Shown here: one piece after another, positions 34,465 through 44,335 of the stretch
Layout: the number at the start of each line of letters is the position of its first letter
Numbering within the stretch: the stretch's first letter is position 1
Source: Acidobacteriota bacterium
Lineage (GTDB): Bacteria > Acidobacteriota > Thermoanaerobaculia > Gp7-AA8
DNA length: 64,000 nt
Direction: 5' to 3'
NCBI GenBank assembly: GCA_021325515.1
Contig: JAJPHC010000013.1
Span: forward strand, 250,001-314,000
The notes under the pieces: model-generated
Databases searched by the model: none
What the model saw: only the letters and a program-made list of their open reading frames with translations
What the model was told of the DNA's origin: nothing
Translations under genes and position numbers: made by a program

Positions 34465-36002
34465 CTGGTGTTTCGAACGATCGCATTCTCGTGGCGGCGC
34501 CCCTCGGGCGGGATGCGGAGCTGATCTGTACGCAACTCAGTAGTGCCGGCATGGATGCGGTGAAAGTCGCCGACGCGGTTTCTCTGGCGAATGAGATCGC
34601 GGCGGGCGCCGGCGCCATCATCGTGACGGAAGAGGTGTTGTCGCCGGACGGTCTGGCGGCGTTGAGCCGCGCGCTCGCGAAACAGCCTGCGTGGTCGGAG
34701 ATCCCGCTGATCGTCCTCGCCGCGGAGACTTCGCTTTCCGCCAAGAGCCGGACGACGGAGGGACTCGGCGACAGGACGAACGTCACGATCATCGACCGGC
34801 CGGTGCGCATCAAGTCGCTGGTGAGCGCGGCACAGTCGGCGCTGCGGGCGCGACGGCGGCAGTACGAAGTGCGCGGCCTGATGACGCAGCTCGAGAATCG
34901 CCTCCACGAGCGCGACAAGTTCCTGGCGATTCTCGGTCATGAGCTGCGCAATCCGCTGTCGGCGATTCTCCTCGCGTCACAGATGGCCGACGACGAGGGC
35001 CGTCTCGACCGCGAGCATGTGCAACTGATCGAGCGCCAGTCGCGGCATCTCACGCAACTGGTGAACGACCTGCTCGATCTGTCGCGCGTCGTCACGGGAA
35101 AGATCGTTCTCAAGCCGCGCCTGATCGATCTGCGTGACGTTGCTCAGCAGTCGCTGCGCATGATCGAAGCGGCGGCGGCGGAACAGGGAGTGGAGATCAG
35201 CTACGACCTTCCGGCCGAGGCGCTGAGGATCTATGCCGATCCGGTGCGGATCGAGCAGATCCTCAACAACCTGCTGACGAATGCCGTGAAATACACGCCA
35301 CGCGGCGGGCATGTGCATGTGTCGGTTCAGAGCGAGATGGGCAACGCGGTCATCTGCGTGCAGGACGACGGCGTGGGGATCGCGCCCGAGCGCATCGACG
35401 GGATCTTCGAGATGTTCGCGCAACTCGACAACGCGATCGGCCGCTCGCAGGGGGGCATGGGCATCGGACTGTCGCTCGTGCGCAATCTTGTGCAACTGCA
35501 CGGCGGCAGCGTCCGGGCGAAGAGCGACGGGATCGGCAAGGGATGCGAGTTCATCGTGACCCTTCCGCTTGCCGCCGCGGACGTCGCCGAGCAATCGCGC
35601 CGGCCGATTTCTCATCCGCAGGTGAAGCGCGACGGAGAGTCACGGCGCATCGTGATCGTCGAGGACAACAAGGATGTCCGCGATCTGCTGATGGTGAAGC
35701 TGCGCCGCCTCGGGCACGAGGTGATCGGTGCGGGCGACGGTGTGGAAGGATTGAAGCGGATCACGGAAGCGAAGCCTGACGTCGCTCTGGTCGACCTCGG
35801 TCTGCCGGGGATCGATGGCTTCGAGGTGGCGAGCAAGACGCGGCAGGAGCTCGGCGATCAGGTCGTGCTCGTCGCGGTGAGCGGTTTCGGCCGCCCCGAG
35901 GACGTGCGCCGGGCTCTGGAAGCCGGATTCGATGAGCATCTGACGAAACCGGCTGATGTGCAGGACATCGAGTCGCTGCTGCAGCGAATCGCGGGGGAGT
36001 GA
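34461..36002 (+). CDS. Hybrid histidine kinase with pseudo-receiver
   Basis: This 513-aa cytoplasmic protein starts with a receiver-like fold (about 7-125) that lacks the normal Asp pair, so it looks like a pseudo-receiver. A short coiled-coil follows, then HisKA with ILGHELRNPLSAIL (about 155-165), HATPase with NNLLTNAVKYTP, DDGVGIAPE and GMGIGLSLV, and a C-terminal receiver (about 393-510; IVEDNKD, phospho-acceptor in ALVDLGLPGIDG). No transmembrane helix is present. GTG 34461 overlaps the KaiC-like stop, so KaiC output is probably its direct input. Confidence 0.9.
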   Translation: MTGVSNDRILVAAPLGRDAELICTQLSSAGMDAVKVADAVSLANEIAAGAGAIIVTEEVLSPDGLAALSRALAKQPAWSEIPLIVLAAETSLSAKSRTTEGLGDRTNVTIIDRPVRIKSLVSAAQSALRARRRQYEVRGLMTQLENRLHERDKFLAILGHELRNPLSAILLASQMADDEGRLDREHVQLIERQSRHLTQLVNDLLDLSRVVTGKIVLKPRLIDLRDVAQQSLRMIEAAAAEQGVEISYDLPAEALRIYADPVRIEQILNNLLTNAVKYTPRGGHVHVSVQSEMGNAVICVQDDGVGIAPERIDGIFEMFAQLDNAIGRSQGGMGIGLSLVRNLVQLHGGSVRAKSDGIGKGCEFIVTLPLAAADVAEQSRRPISHPQVKRDGESRRIVIVEDNKDVRDLLMVKLRRLGHEVIGAGDGVEGLKRITEAKPDVALVDLGLPGIDGFEVASKTRQELGDQVVLVAVSGFGRPEDVRRALEAGFDEHLTKPADVQDIESLLQRIAGE

Positions 36003-39000
36003 AAAGAGCGGGTAGGGAAATCGCGTCTGAGAGACACTCCCTGATCGGACCCAGGGATGTTGTGACTCTCCGTCTTGCAATCGTTGAGGACGACTCGTCA
36101 TCCGCTGTGCTCATCAAGCGGCTGCTGGAGCAGTCGTTTGCTCACGGCGTCGAGGTGGAGATCGCAGACTCCGTCCGCGCGGCGAGCAGGCTCTCGCTGG
36201 CGGAATACGACGCGATCCTTCTCGATCTGTCACTGCCGGATGCGCAAGGGCACGACACATTCGACCGCATCCATCGCCAGGCACCGCTGACGCCGGTCAT
36301 TCTCGTGACCGGCACCGACGACGAGGCGCTCGCCGAAGCGCTGATCCGTGCCGGCGCGCAGGACTATCTCGTCAAGGGCAGGTTCAACGCGCGCGAGCTC
36401 CGCCGCGCCGTCCGTTATGCGATCGAGCGGCAGACGCTGCGCGTCGAGCTCGCCCGGGTGCGCGATGATCTCGCCGTCGTCGAACAGGCTCTCGCGAAGC
36501 GGCACACCAGTGCATCGCATGCGAGCTTCACCTGGGTTCACATCCATGACGAGTTCTACTTGCGCTACTTCAACGAGGCCGCGGCATCGCTTCGTTTGAA
36601 CGGGAGCCATCCCGTCCTCGGTTTGAAAGCATCGTCGTACTTCCCTCGCGACTCGCCGATTCTTCCGGCGATGCGGCGCGTGTTCGAGAGCGGAGATGCA
36701 GTCCGGCTTCGGGTGACGCTGCCGCAGCCGGAGTCGCAGCGTGAAGTCGTGATCACCTGCGCATTCGTGCCGCCGAACACCGTCACTCTCTTCGTCGAAC
36801 AGGATCACGACGAAGGCGCGGCACTCGCGTCGCGCGAAGCGGCGGAGATGCGGCTGCGCACGATCTTCGAGAAGAATCCGGTCCCCGCGTTCCTGTGGCG
36901 CATCGAAGGGAGCGATTACGAATGTCTGGAGGCGAATCGCGCGGCGTTGCGCGTCTCGAACGCGGCGCGCGATCTCGTCGGCCGCCGTGCGCGGCAGCTC
37001 TTCGCGGACCGGCCGCAGATCGTCGATGTGATGCAGCGGGTGAGCCGCACGGGGCGTGCGGAGTCAATCGCCGGCGAGGCGCAGTTGTTCGGTCCGGAGC
37101 GGCGGGCGACGATCACGATTGCCGAGATCTATCCCGACAGGTTGTTGACGTACGTGCAGGAACTGGCGAACGCGCCGCCGTTCGAGTTGCTGGAAGGCGG
37201 ACGCGGACGCCTCGTCGAAGCGGCGCCCGTCGGCGTCACCATCCTCGATCGCGAAGGGCGGATTCAGTACGCGAATCCGACGATTGCGGCGATGCTCGGC
37301 TACACGCCCGAGGAGCTTCTGCGCATGAAGGCGGCGGAGCTGCTCTTTCCATCGGATCTCCTCAGGGATCCACCGCGGCTCGAGTTGCCGGACGAGAGCG
37401 GCTCGTTCCATCGCGAGCGCGTGCTCCGCGCAAAGGACGGACGCGCGGTGATCGTCGAGACCTCCGTTGCCGCGCTCGATGAGCAGCGCCTGTTCTGCTC
37501 GGCGCGCGATGTCACCGCCATCCGGCGCGCGCAGGAGGAAACCGCGTTCCAGGCGCATCTCCTCGCCCATGTGAAGGACGCGGTGATCGCGACGGACATG
37601 AGCGGCCGCGTCGTCTACTGGAATCATCGCGCCGAGGAGTTGTACGGCTGGCCGCAGGACGAAGCGCTTGGCAGGTTGGTGACGCAGCTGAATACGCCTG
37701 CTGAGTTGTGGGACGCCGCGCGCGGCGCGATGGCGACCGCTCTGCGCGATGGCCGGTGGGAAGGGGATGTCGTTGGTGTGCGCAAGGACGGCTCGCGCAT
37801 TCCGATCTTCGTTGCGCTTTCCGCGACGTACGATGCGGCAGGACGGCAGTCGGGTGTCGTCAGCATTTCCTACGACCGCAGTGCGCTGAAGGAAGCGGAG
37901 GAGGCGCGCGCCCGCAATGAGCTGTTGCTGACGACCGTGATCGATCGTCTGCCGGTCGGCGTATGGATCGCCGACGCCGGCGGCCACGTCGTTCTGTCGA
38001 ATCGCAGGGCGCGCGAGATCTGGCGCGGCGTGCAGGAGTTCACGCCGGCCGATTTCGAAAACGCGCGAGGATGGTGGCCGGAATCAGGCCGGCGGCTTCG
38101 CGCCGACGAGTGGCCGGCGGCGATTGCGCTGCAACACCGCCAGGCGGTTGTCGATCAGGAGATCGAGGTCGAGGACGCGGATGGCGAACGTGTGTGGGTG
38201 AACGCTTCCGCCGTTCCCATCATCATGCCTTCCGGCGATTTCCTCGGCGCCGTCATCGTCCACCACGACATTACCGAAAAGCGCCGTGCGCAGGCCGCGC
38301 TGCGCAGCAACGAGTCGCTCTTTCGTTCCTTGATCGAGCACTCCTCGGACATCATCACGATTCTTTCCGACAGAGGAACGATTCTCTACGAAAGCCCCTC
38401 GGTCGAGTCGATCCTCGGATTCTCCGCGGAAGATCTGCGAGGACGAAGTTTCTTCGACTTCATCCGTCCGGCGGAAGCCGATGCGGTGCGCGCGCATCTC
38501 ACCGCACAACTGCAGAGCGACGCGTCGGCCCGCATCGATGTCGAGATCCGCCGCGCGGATGGCTCGTGGCTCGCGTTCGATGTGATCACCAGCCGCTACT
38601 TCGCCGGCGGGGAAGTGCGGATCATCGCGAACGCGCGCGACGTCACGGAACGCAACGCGCTGGCGCGCGGGCTCGAACAGGCCGATCGCATGGCCGGTCT
38701 CGGCCGGCTCGCGGCGACGATCGCGCACGAGATCAACAACACGCTCATGGGGATTCAGACCTTCACCGATCTGCTGCAGCGCCGCACGGTGAATGATCCG
38801 GAACAGATTCGTCTCGTGAATCAGATCCGCAGGTCGGTCGATCGCGGCAAGCACATCACCAGCGAGATTCTTCGATTCGCGCGTCCCTCGGAGCCGCAGA
38901 TGGAGAAGTTGCGGCTGCGCGATTTTCTCGAGACGCTCACCGCCGAGCTGCGCAGTCTCGTCAGCATTCCCTTCCACGTTGCGCTGCCGCCGGCCGATGT

Positions 39001-39733
39001 CTGGGTGCGCGCCGATAAGCATCAGATGAGTCAGGTCCTGACGAACCTCGTTCTCAACGCGCGCGACGCGACCGCAAACCGCGGCGAGATCCGCATCGAG
39101 ACGACGCTCGCCGGCGATGACGTCTGTCTCATCGTCGCCGATACCGGCGAAGGGATGTCGCGCGAAGTCCGCGCGAGGATCTTCGATCCTCTCTTCTCCA
39201 CGAAGCGCAGCGGCACGGGCCTCGGCCTCAGCGTGGTCTACCAGATCGTGATGAAGCACAACGGAAGCATCGACGTCTGGAGCGAGAAAGGAGAGGGCTC
39301 CGCGTTCACGATCACGCTGCCGCGCGTCACGGACGGTGTCGACGAAGAGGCGGAGCCGGAGGCAACCGTTCAGCGGCCGGCCGTGCGCAGGATCCTGCTC
39401 GTCGAAGATGATCCGCACGTCATTGCCGGCATCACGCTCCTGCTCGAGAGCGAAGGCTTCTCCGTCGCATCGACGAGCAACGGGCTGGATGCCGAGGCCG
39501 CGATCGAGCGTTTCCGTCCCGACGTTGTGCTGATCGACTATGGCCTGCCGGACATCAACGGCCTCGAGGTGTACCAGCGGCTGGAGCGCCGGTGGCCTCA
39601 GCTGGCGGTGATCTTCACGACAGGAAGTCAGACCGAAGCGATCGAGGAGCTCGCGACGCGGCCGAATGTCGCCGTTCTGTACAAGCCCTTCGACGTGCAG
39701 ACGTTGCTGCACGAGTTGCAGAAGGTGACGTAG
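35999..39733 (+). CDS. Large REC-PAS-hybrid histidine kinase
   Basis: This 1244-aa soluble protein starts with a receiver (about 20-140; IVEDDSS, Asp in ILLDLSLPD). At least five PAS-type segments follow (about 280-380, 400-500, 505-630, 640-760, 770-890; for example EAAPVGVTILDREGRIQYAN, EHSSDIITILSDRG). HisKA has ATIAHEINNTLMGI, and HATPase has LTNLVLNARDAT and GTGLGLSVV. A C-terminal receiver follows (about 1130-1244; ILLVEDD, Asp in VLIDYGLPD). GTG 35999 overlaps the upstream stop by 4 bp; an alternative GTG at 36062 starts nearer the receiver. It is the last gene of the KaiC-kinase operon. Confidence 0.9.
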   Translation: MKRAGREIASERHSLIGPRDVVTLRLAIVEDDSSSAVLIKRLLEQSFAHGVEVEIADSVRAASRLSLAEYDAILLDLSLPDAQGHDTFDRIHRQAPLTPVILVTGTDDEALAEALIRAGAQDYLVKGRFNARELRRAVRYAIERQTLRVELARVRDDLAVVEQALAKRHTSASHASFTWVHIHDEFYLRYFNEAAASLRLNGSHPVLGLKASSYFPRDSPILPAMRRVFESGDAVRLRVTLPQPESQREVVITCAFVPPNTVTLFVEQDHDEGAALASREAAEMRLRTIFEKNPVPAFLWRIEGSDYECLEANRAALRVSNAARDLVGRRARQLFADRPQIVDVMQRVSRTGRAESIAGEAQLFGPERRATITIAEIYPDRLLTYVQELANAPPFELLEGGRGRLVEAAPVGVTILDREGRIQYANPTIAAMLGYTPEELLRMKAAELLFPSDLLRDPPRLELPDESGSFHRERVLRAKDGRAVIVETSVAALDEQRLFCSARDVTAIRRAQEETAFQAHLLAHVKDAVIATDMSGRVVYWNHRAEELYGWPQDEALGRLVTQLNTPAELWDAARGAMATALRDGRWEGDVVGVRKDGSRIPIFVALSATYDAAGRQSGVVSISYDRSALKEAEEARARNELLLTTVIDRLPVGVWIADAGGHVVLSNRRAREIWRGVQEFTPADFENARGWWPESGRRLRADEWPAAIALQHRQAVVDQEIEVEDADGERVWVNASAVPIIMPSGDFLGAVIVHHDITEKRRAQAALRSNESLFRSLIEHSSDIITILSDRGTILYESPSVESILGFSAEDLRGRSFFDFIRPAEADAVRAHLTAQLQSDASARIDVEIRRADGSWLAFDVITSRYFAGGEVRIIANARDVTERNALARGLEQADRMAGLGRLAATIAHEINNTLMGIQTFTDLLQRRTVNDPEQIRLVNQIRRSVDRGKHITSEILRFARPSEPQMEKLRLRDFLETLTAELRSLVSIPFHVALPPADVWVRADKHQMSQVLTNLVLNARDATANRGEIRIETTLAGDDVCLIVADTGEGMSREVRARIFDPLFSTKRSGTGLGLSVVYQIVMKHNGSIDVWSEKGEGSAFTITLPRVTDGVDEEAEPEATVQRPAVRRILLVEDDPHVIAGITLLLESEGFSVASTSNGLDAEAAIERFRPDVVLIDYGLPDINGLEVYQRLERRWPQLAVIFTTGSQTEAIEELATRPNVAVLYKPFDVQTLLHELQKVT

Positions 39734-39817
39734 AGCGCCGAGCGCGTCTGCACACCCCTACCGCGCCCCGTCTCCTCGGCGGAGTATCATCAGCGAAAAT
39801 CCAACTGAGGGTTCCGG

Positions 39818-42097
39818 ATGCGACAGGTCATCGAGTTCGCAGGTGCGCTTCAAGTCGCGCTGAGAGCGCTGCAGTTCTACTCGGCGGATCACCCGCAGTC
39901 GAGGCAGTCGCTGGCGAATCTCGATCGCACGGCGCGGGCACTCCTCGGTGCACAGCTTCGCGTCACGGTGACGCTGTCCGGCGGAAAACTCCTCGTCGAT
40001 GGGAATCCGGTCGAGACACGTGCTCCGCAGATCGCGAAGATCGGCGACTGTTTTGCGCAGCATGGTGTGGGCGGCGTCACGCTCACCAACGGCTTCAACG
40101 AGCGCGAGATCGGGGAGCTGGTTAGGGTTCTCGCGATGAAGCCCGAGTCGTTGAAAGAAGCGGGCGGCGCGCAGAAGGTGCTCGAGGACGCGGGAGTGAT
40201 TCACGTCCGGCTCAGTCTCGTCCGCTATGAGGCGGTGACGGAGGGAGAGGAAGTCGTCTGGGCGAGCTCGGTGCGGCTCGTGGATCCGAATGCCCATGAG
40301 ACGCTGCCGGATCTTCTGCGCTCGTTTCTGAGTCAGCATCTCGTGCGCGGCGACGGTGATGGAAGCGGTCCGGGCAGCGCCTCCGGCACCGGTGTTGGTT
40401 CCGGCGGCGGAACGGCGGCGGAGGGAGGGGGCGGTAGCGAGCCTCCGTCGGACGCTGCGCTGCTTCAAATGTTCAATGATCCGGCGAACGCGAACCCGGA
40501 CAGCGCGCGCGAGGCGCTGCGGAAGACGATTGCGGGCATGCAGCCGGAGTTGCAGCTCGCGTTGCTGATGAGCATCGACAGGCTGCCGGAGGGATCGCTG
40601 CGCGAGGTGCTGAAGCCGCTCGCCGCGAGCATGGCGCCGGAAATCGTGGAGAGCGGCCTGGCCGGACATGGCGAAGCCGGCCTTGGTGCAACGGATGGTG
40701 GGGGAGCGACGGGAGACGCCACCGATTTCCTGTCGAGGCTGATGAAAGTGCTTCCCGCACCCGACCGTGACGTGCAGCTCCTCAAAGGACGAATGCAGGA
40801 GCTGGGTGTTACGCGCGAGCAGCTGGATATCGTGCTCGCCGTCGTGTCATGGGACACGCTGTCCGAGGATCAGCGGCTGGAGAAGCTCGCCGATCCGAAG
40901 GTTCTCTTCGATCTCGCTGCCGAGAAGTTGATCGAGTTCATCCGGACACTCCTCGCGCAGAGGCGCTACGCCGACGTCCTGGCTCTTCTGGAGCGCTATT
41001 CGGCTGGACTGTCTAACAGTTCGCTGCACATCCGCCGGAAGACCTGCGATGTGATTGGACAGGTCGCGCGATTCATGCCCTCGCCGGGGACGACGGCCGA
41101 CATCGACCGTCTGTTGCTCAAGGCGGCGTTCAACTACCTGCTGACGGAAGAGGATTACAACCTGCAGGCGCTGGCCGCCGATTCGGCGGCGATCGTCGCC
41201 GGGGGGTTCGTCGCTACAGGACGCGTCGCGGTCGCGCACTCGAATCTGATGCGGGCCGGTGCGCTGCTCGCGTCATCATCCGATCCGGCGAAGCGCGAGG
41301 CCTACATGGCGCTGGTCCGCGCGATCTCGATGCCGGATCGGATGAAGGAACTGACCGATCAGATGTTCACCACCGACAACGAGCAGTTCACGAACGAAGT
41401 GCTTCCTTACATCACGTTCCTCGGCGCTCCGATCACGCACGCGCTGGTGGAGGCGCTCGGCGAAGAGGAGGATCGCAGCAGGCGCGGGCGACTGGTGCGC
41501 GCGCTGAAAGCGATCGGAACGCCGGCGTATCCGGCGCTCGTCGATGCGCTGCATGGGCGCGTCTGGTTCGTGGTCCGCAATGCGCTGAATGTGCTGGGCG
41601 ACATCGGCGCTCCGGAGCTTGTGGCGGAGATCGGCGGCGCGCTGCATCATAGCGATCAGCGGGTTCGCCGCGCGGCAGTCCGTGCGCTGGGCAAGATCCG
41701 CGGCGAGCAGGCGGAACAGCTCCTCGTCGAAGCGCTCGTCGAAAAAGATCGCGAGACGCTTCACGAAGTGCTGATCTGTCTTGGTGCGATGAAGGCGGAT
41801 CTCGCGGTTGGGCCGCTGATCGAGATGGCGCGGCCGCGCCGCCTGGGGGGCGATGATGCCGTCCGCGAGATGGTGATCGCGACTCTGGGGCAGATCGGCT
41901 CGGCCGACGCGGTGCCGGTGCTGGTGGAGATCGCGTCGAAGCGCACGGCGTTCGGATCGCCGGCGGTGCGCATCGCCGCGGCCAAATCGCTGGCCGGCAT
42001 CGACACCAAAGAAGCGCGCGAGGCGCTGCAGAAAATCGTCGCCTCCGAGACCCAGGCCGCCGTAAAATCACAGATGCAGGCGCTGGTTAGACCATAA
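39818..42097 (+). CDS. HEAT-repeat protein
   Basis: This 759-aa protein starts with a helical/beta domain (about 1-170). A Gly/Ser-rich linker follows (about 178-215), then alpha-helical repeats of HEAT/PBS-lyase type in the C-terminal half, for example ALGEEEDRSRRGRLVRALKA, VRNALNVLGDIGAPELV and VRRAAVRALGKIRGEQAEQL. No catalytic motif is seen, so it is probably a scaffold. It shares its fold class with proteins that bind Ser/Thr kinases, but no partner can be named. ATG 39818 has GAGGG upstream. A short gap separates it from DUF1801. Confidence 0.82.
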   Translation: MRQVIEFAGALQVALRALQFYSADHPQSRQSLANLDRTARALLGAQLRVTVTLSGGKLLVDGNPVETRAPQIAKIGDCFAQHGVGGVTLTNGFNEREIGELVRVLAMKPESLKEAGGAQKVLEDAGVIHVRLSLVRYEAVTEGEEVVWASSVRLVDPNAHETLPDLLRSFLSQHLVRGDGDGSGPGSASGTGVGSGGGTAAEGGGGSEPPSDAALLQMFNDPANANPDSAREALRKTIAGMQPELQLALLMSIDRLPEGSLREVLKPLAASMAPEIVESGLAGHGEAGLGATDGGGATGDATDFLSRLMKVLPAPDRDVQLLKGRMQELGVTREQLDIVLAVVSWDTLSEDQRLEKLADPKVLFDLAAEKLIEFIRTLLAQRRYADVLALLERYSAGLSNSSLHIRRKTCDVIGQVARFMPSPGTTADIDRLLLKAAFNYLLTEEDYNLQALAADSAAIVAGGFVATGRVAVAHSNLMRAGALLASSSDPAKREAYMALVRAISMPDRMKELTDQMFTTDNEQFTNEVLPYITFLGAPITHALVEALGEEEDRSRRGRLVRALKAIGTPAYPALVDALHGRVWFVVRNALNVLGDIGAPELVAEIGGALHHSDQRVRRAAVRALGKIRGEQAEQLLVEALVEKDRETLHEVLICLGAMKADLAVGPLIEMARPRRLGGDDAVREMVIATLGQIGSADAVPVLVEIASKRTAFGSPAVRIAAAKSLAGIDTKEAREALQKIVASETQAAVKSQMQALVRP

Positions 42098-42100
42098 CGC

Positions 42101-42496
42101 ATGAGCTCGAAAAAACGTACGGCATCCGACGACACCCCGGCCTCGGCGCGCATCGACGCGCGGATCCGCGAATACGACGACTGGCGCGGGGAGATGCTCG
42201 CACGGCTGCGGGCGATCGTCCGAGAGGCCGATCCCGGCATCGTCGAAGAGTGGAAGTGGAACGTTCCCGTCTGGTCCCACGGCGGATTGATCTGCACCGG
42301 CGAGGTCTACAAGAGCGTCGTGAAGATGACGTTCGCCAAAGGCGCGTCGCTCAAGGACCCGGCCGGACTCTTCAACTCCAGCCTCGAGGGAAATACGCGG
42401 AGAGCGATCGACTTTCGCGAAGGCGACACGATCAACGAGAAGGCGCTGACGGCGCTGATTCGCGCCGCGGTGGCTTTGAACAAATCGCGAACGTGA
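42101..42496 (+). CDS. DUF1801 (YdhG-like) protein
   Basis: This 131-aa protein fits DUF1801: ADPGIVEEWKWNVPVWSHG and VKMTFAKGASLKDP, then a helical C-terminus. The fold is similar to the frataxin/YdhG group and of unknown function. It starts 4 bp after the HEAT gene stop, so the two probably share a transcript. A lysine-rich N-terminus (SSKKR) precedes the domain. Confidence 0.85.
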   Translation: MSSKKRTASDDTPASARIDARIREYDDWRGEMLARLRAIVREADPGIVEEWKWNVPVWSHGGLICTGEVYKSVVKMTFAKGASLKDPAGLFNSSLEGNTRRAIDFREGDTINEKALTALIRAAVALNKSRT

Positions 42497-42515
42497 GCCG
42501 CGGCCGCCTGCACGA

Positions 42516-43469
42516 TCAATCCATCACGACCGCGCTTGCGATCGCCAGAGTCTGCGTCGTCGAGAGGTAGTGATCGCGCCGTGCCTCCAGCTTGAGGAGC
42601 ACGTGCCGCGTTTGGCGGATCTCATACGTGAGCGTCCCTTCGCGCAGCCGTTGCGGAGTGCCGCTGATGCTCCCCTGCGGATCGCGGAAGCGTTCGGCGC
42701 GTACGGCAAATGCGTGGCGATCGTTCAGCGCGTAGCGTGCGAACGCGGCGGCACCCATCCACTGCGCGCCAGGGTCATGACCGTGGTCGAGCGAGCCGCC
42801 GAGGGTCAGGGCATCGGTCGTTTTCCACGTCGCGACGAGGTCGCCGAACTTCCGGCGCGAGTCGGCGTACGTGTTGAACGACGCCGACAGACGCGCGCCG
42901 CTGAACGCGAGCTGGGTGCCGATCGCCTTGCGTGCATGGGCCGTGGCGTTCTGCCAGCCGTTCAATCCATGCAGTTGAGCGGACCAGCGGTCGTTGATCG
43001 CGTAGGACGCCTTGATGCCGCTTTCGTAATAGGGCGAGAGCTCCGCCAGCCAGCCCCGTGTGTAATTCCAGTTGTCCTTGGAGAAGAACGTCTCGAACCC
43101 GATGTGCGACGGATAGATCCCTGCCTCGAGTCCTAGCTTGCCGGCGTTGTAGGACATCGATGCCTGATAGAGATTGCGAATCGCGCCGCGGTGCGGCTCG
43201 CCGGCGTGGACGACATCGGCGGAGTCGCCGCCTACGAGTGTGACGTGAAAGCCGAACGGCTTCGGCTCTTTCGCGATGTCGATCGCGGCGACGTTGAGCG
43301 CGAGCTGGTTCGCGCGGTGCGCCGTCGTTCCAACACCGCTGAAGAAGTTCAGCGCGGGATGGGGATTATCGCTGTTCCAGGCGCGATAGGCATCGGCCCA
43401 CCCGTGAAGCGAGATCGTTTGGGCACTCGCGCTCAACGTGAAAAAGAGCAGTGCCAGCAGCTTTCTCAT
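42516..43469 (-). CDS. Putative outer-membrane beta-barrel protein
   Basis: This 317-aa protein starts with a signal peptide (MRKLLALLFFTLSASAQ). Alternating-polarity strands follow over the rest, with aromatic girdle residues and a C-terminal strand ending TLAIASAVVMD. The region about 40-130 resembles the BBP2-type barrel family (porin-like, FSGVGTTAHRANQLALN, IYPSHIGFETFFSKDN). It is the last gene of the minus-strand operon with YnfA and the USP/Kdp-like genes. The substrate is unknown. Confidence 0.75.
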   Translation of the reverse strand: MRKLLALLFFTLSASAQTISLHGWADAYRAWNSDNPHPALNFFSGVGTTAHRANQLALNVAAIDIAKEPKPFGFHVTLVGGDSADVVHAGEPHRGAIRNLYQASMSYNAGKLGLEAGIYPSHIGFETFFSKDNWNYTRGWLAELSPYYESGIKASYAINDRWSAQLHGLNGWQNATAHARKAIGTQLAFSGARLSASFNTYADSRRKFGDLVATWKTTDALTLGGSLDHGHDPGAQWMGAAAFARYALNDRHAFAVRAERFRDPQGSISGTPQRLREGTLTYEIRQTRHVLLKLEARRDHYLSTTQTLAIASAVVMD

Positions 43470-43486
43470 GATGTCTCCGATGCGCG

Positions 43487-43801
43487 CTATCGCGAAGCGA
43501 CGATGACGATCGTTCCCGTGAGGCACAGCGCGGAGCCGGCGAGATCGGCCAGCGTCGGCCTGGCGCGTTCCGCGAGGAGAAGCCAGGTCAGCGACGCGAT
43601 GACGTAGATCCCGGCATAGGCCGCGAAGGCACGGCCGGCGTACGCGACGTCGACGCGCGTAAGCGAGAAGGCGAAGAGCGCGAGGATGACGAGCGCCGGG
43701 ATGAGCAGCAGCGGCGAGCGGCCCATGCGCGCCCACATCCAGAAGAGATAGCAGCCCGTGATCTCCAGAACCGCCGCCAGCGCGAGAAAGACATAGCTCA
43801 T
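43487..43801 (-). CDS. ynfA: YnfA/UPF0060 small membrane protein
   Basis: This 104-aa protein has four helices and the family pattern AAVLEITGCYLFW near the N-terminus and YAGRAFAAYAGIYVIASLTW further on. It has the normal family length. UPF0060 proteins are SMR-like and have been linked to drug efflux in some species; a role here is not shown. It overlaps nothing and lies 17 bp upstream of the barrel protein gene. Confidence 0.92.
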   Translation of the reverse strand: MSYVFLALAAVLEITGCYLFWMWARMGRSPLLLIPALVILALFAFSLTRVDVAYAGRAFAAYAGIYVIASLTWLLLAERARPTLADLAGSALCLTGTIVIVASR

Positions 43802-43848
43802 GAAATGCCATTGTGGTACGAGTTGCGGAACCGGTCCAGGAAAAGAAG

Positions 43849-43869
43849 GGACAAGCTGAGAGCTTGTCC
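43849..43869. terminator. 9-bp perfect hairpin between USP and YnfA genes
   Basis: GGACAAGCT, a 3-base loop and AGCTTGTCC form a perfect 9-bp stem. It lies between the USP stop (43881) and the YnfA start (43801) on the same strand. It has no U-tract, so it may attenuate transcription or belong to a dispersed repeat family. Confidence 0.5.
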
Positions 43870-43880
43870 TACGCCCGTCA

Positions 43881-44267
43881 CTAACCATTCGCTGCAGTCC
43901 CCACGACGACGACGTCGAACGGCGGATCGAGATACAGCAGTTTCTCCGCGATCGTCCTTCCCCGGCCGTGCCGCGAGCCGTTCTGCAGAAAGAGCGTCCG
44001 CACCGCAAAGCCGCGCGCGACGTCGAGCAGCGTCTGCGCGATCTCGTCGCCCTCCTGCATCACGGGAGATAGTCGAAGGTCGGCGATCAGCTCCAGGTTG
44101 TGCCGCACCGCATCCTCGTCGTCCGGCGTGACGGCGTGATACGGCAGCGACCTGACGATCGAGATGATGTAGCAGGGAACGCCCTGCGACTTTGCCAGCT
44201 CCGCCGCATGGCGGATGACGACATCCTCGCTCGCGGACGTGATGCGAATGGCCGCGCCGACGCTCAT
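43881..44267 (-). CDS. USP-like protein (KdpD-type UspA domain)
   Basis: This 128-aa protein begins MSVGAAIRITSASEDVVIRH and ends LYLDPPFDVVVVGTAANG, in the style of the UspA-like domain found inside KdpD. The ATP-binding GxxGxG motif is not obvious. ATG 44267 is preferred over the GTG just before it. A similar gene lies at the other end of the operon (48401). Separate USP subunits around a KdpD-like kinase that lacks this domain suggest a split sensor. Confidence 0.7.
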   Translation of the reverse strand: MSVGAAIRITSASEDVVIRHAAELAKSQGVPCYIISIVRSLPYHAVTPDDEDAVRHNLELIADLRLSPVMQEGDEIAQTLLDVARGFAVRTLFLQNGSRHGRGRTIAEKLLYLDPPFDVVVVGTAANG

Positions 44268-44335
44268 CACGCTTCATTGAAACCGGGATCCGCACAGCAA
44301 GTCCGGAGGAAACGCGAAAGATTTTCGAAAGAGGT

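Noticed and set aside
38084-39712. Minus-strand ORF (542 aa) opposite the hybrid kinase
   Set aside because: Composition is typical of antisense frames in GC-rich DNA, and the plus strand carries complete kinase motifs.
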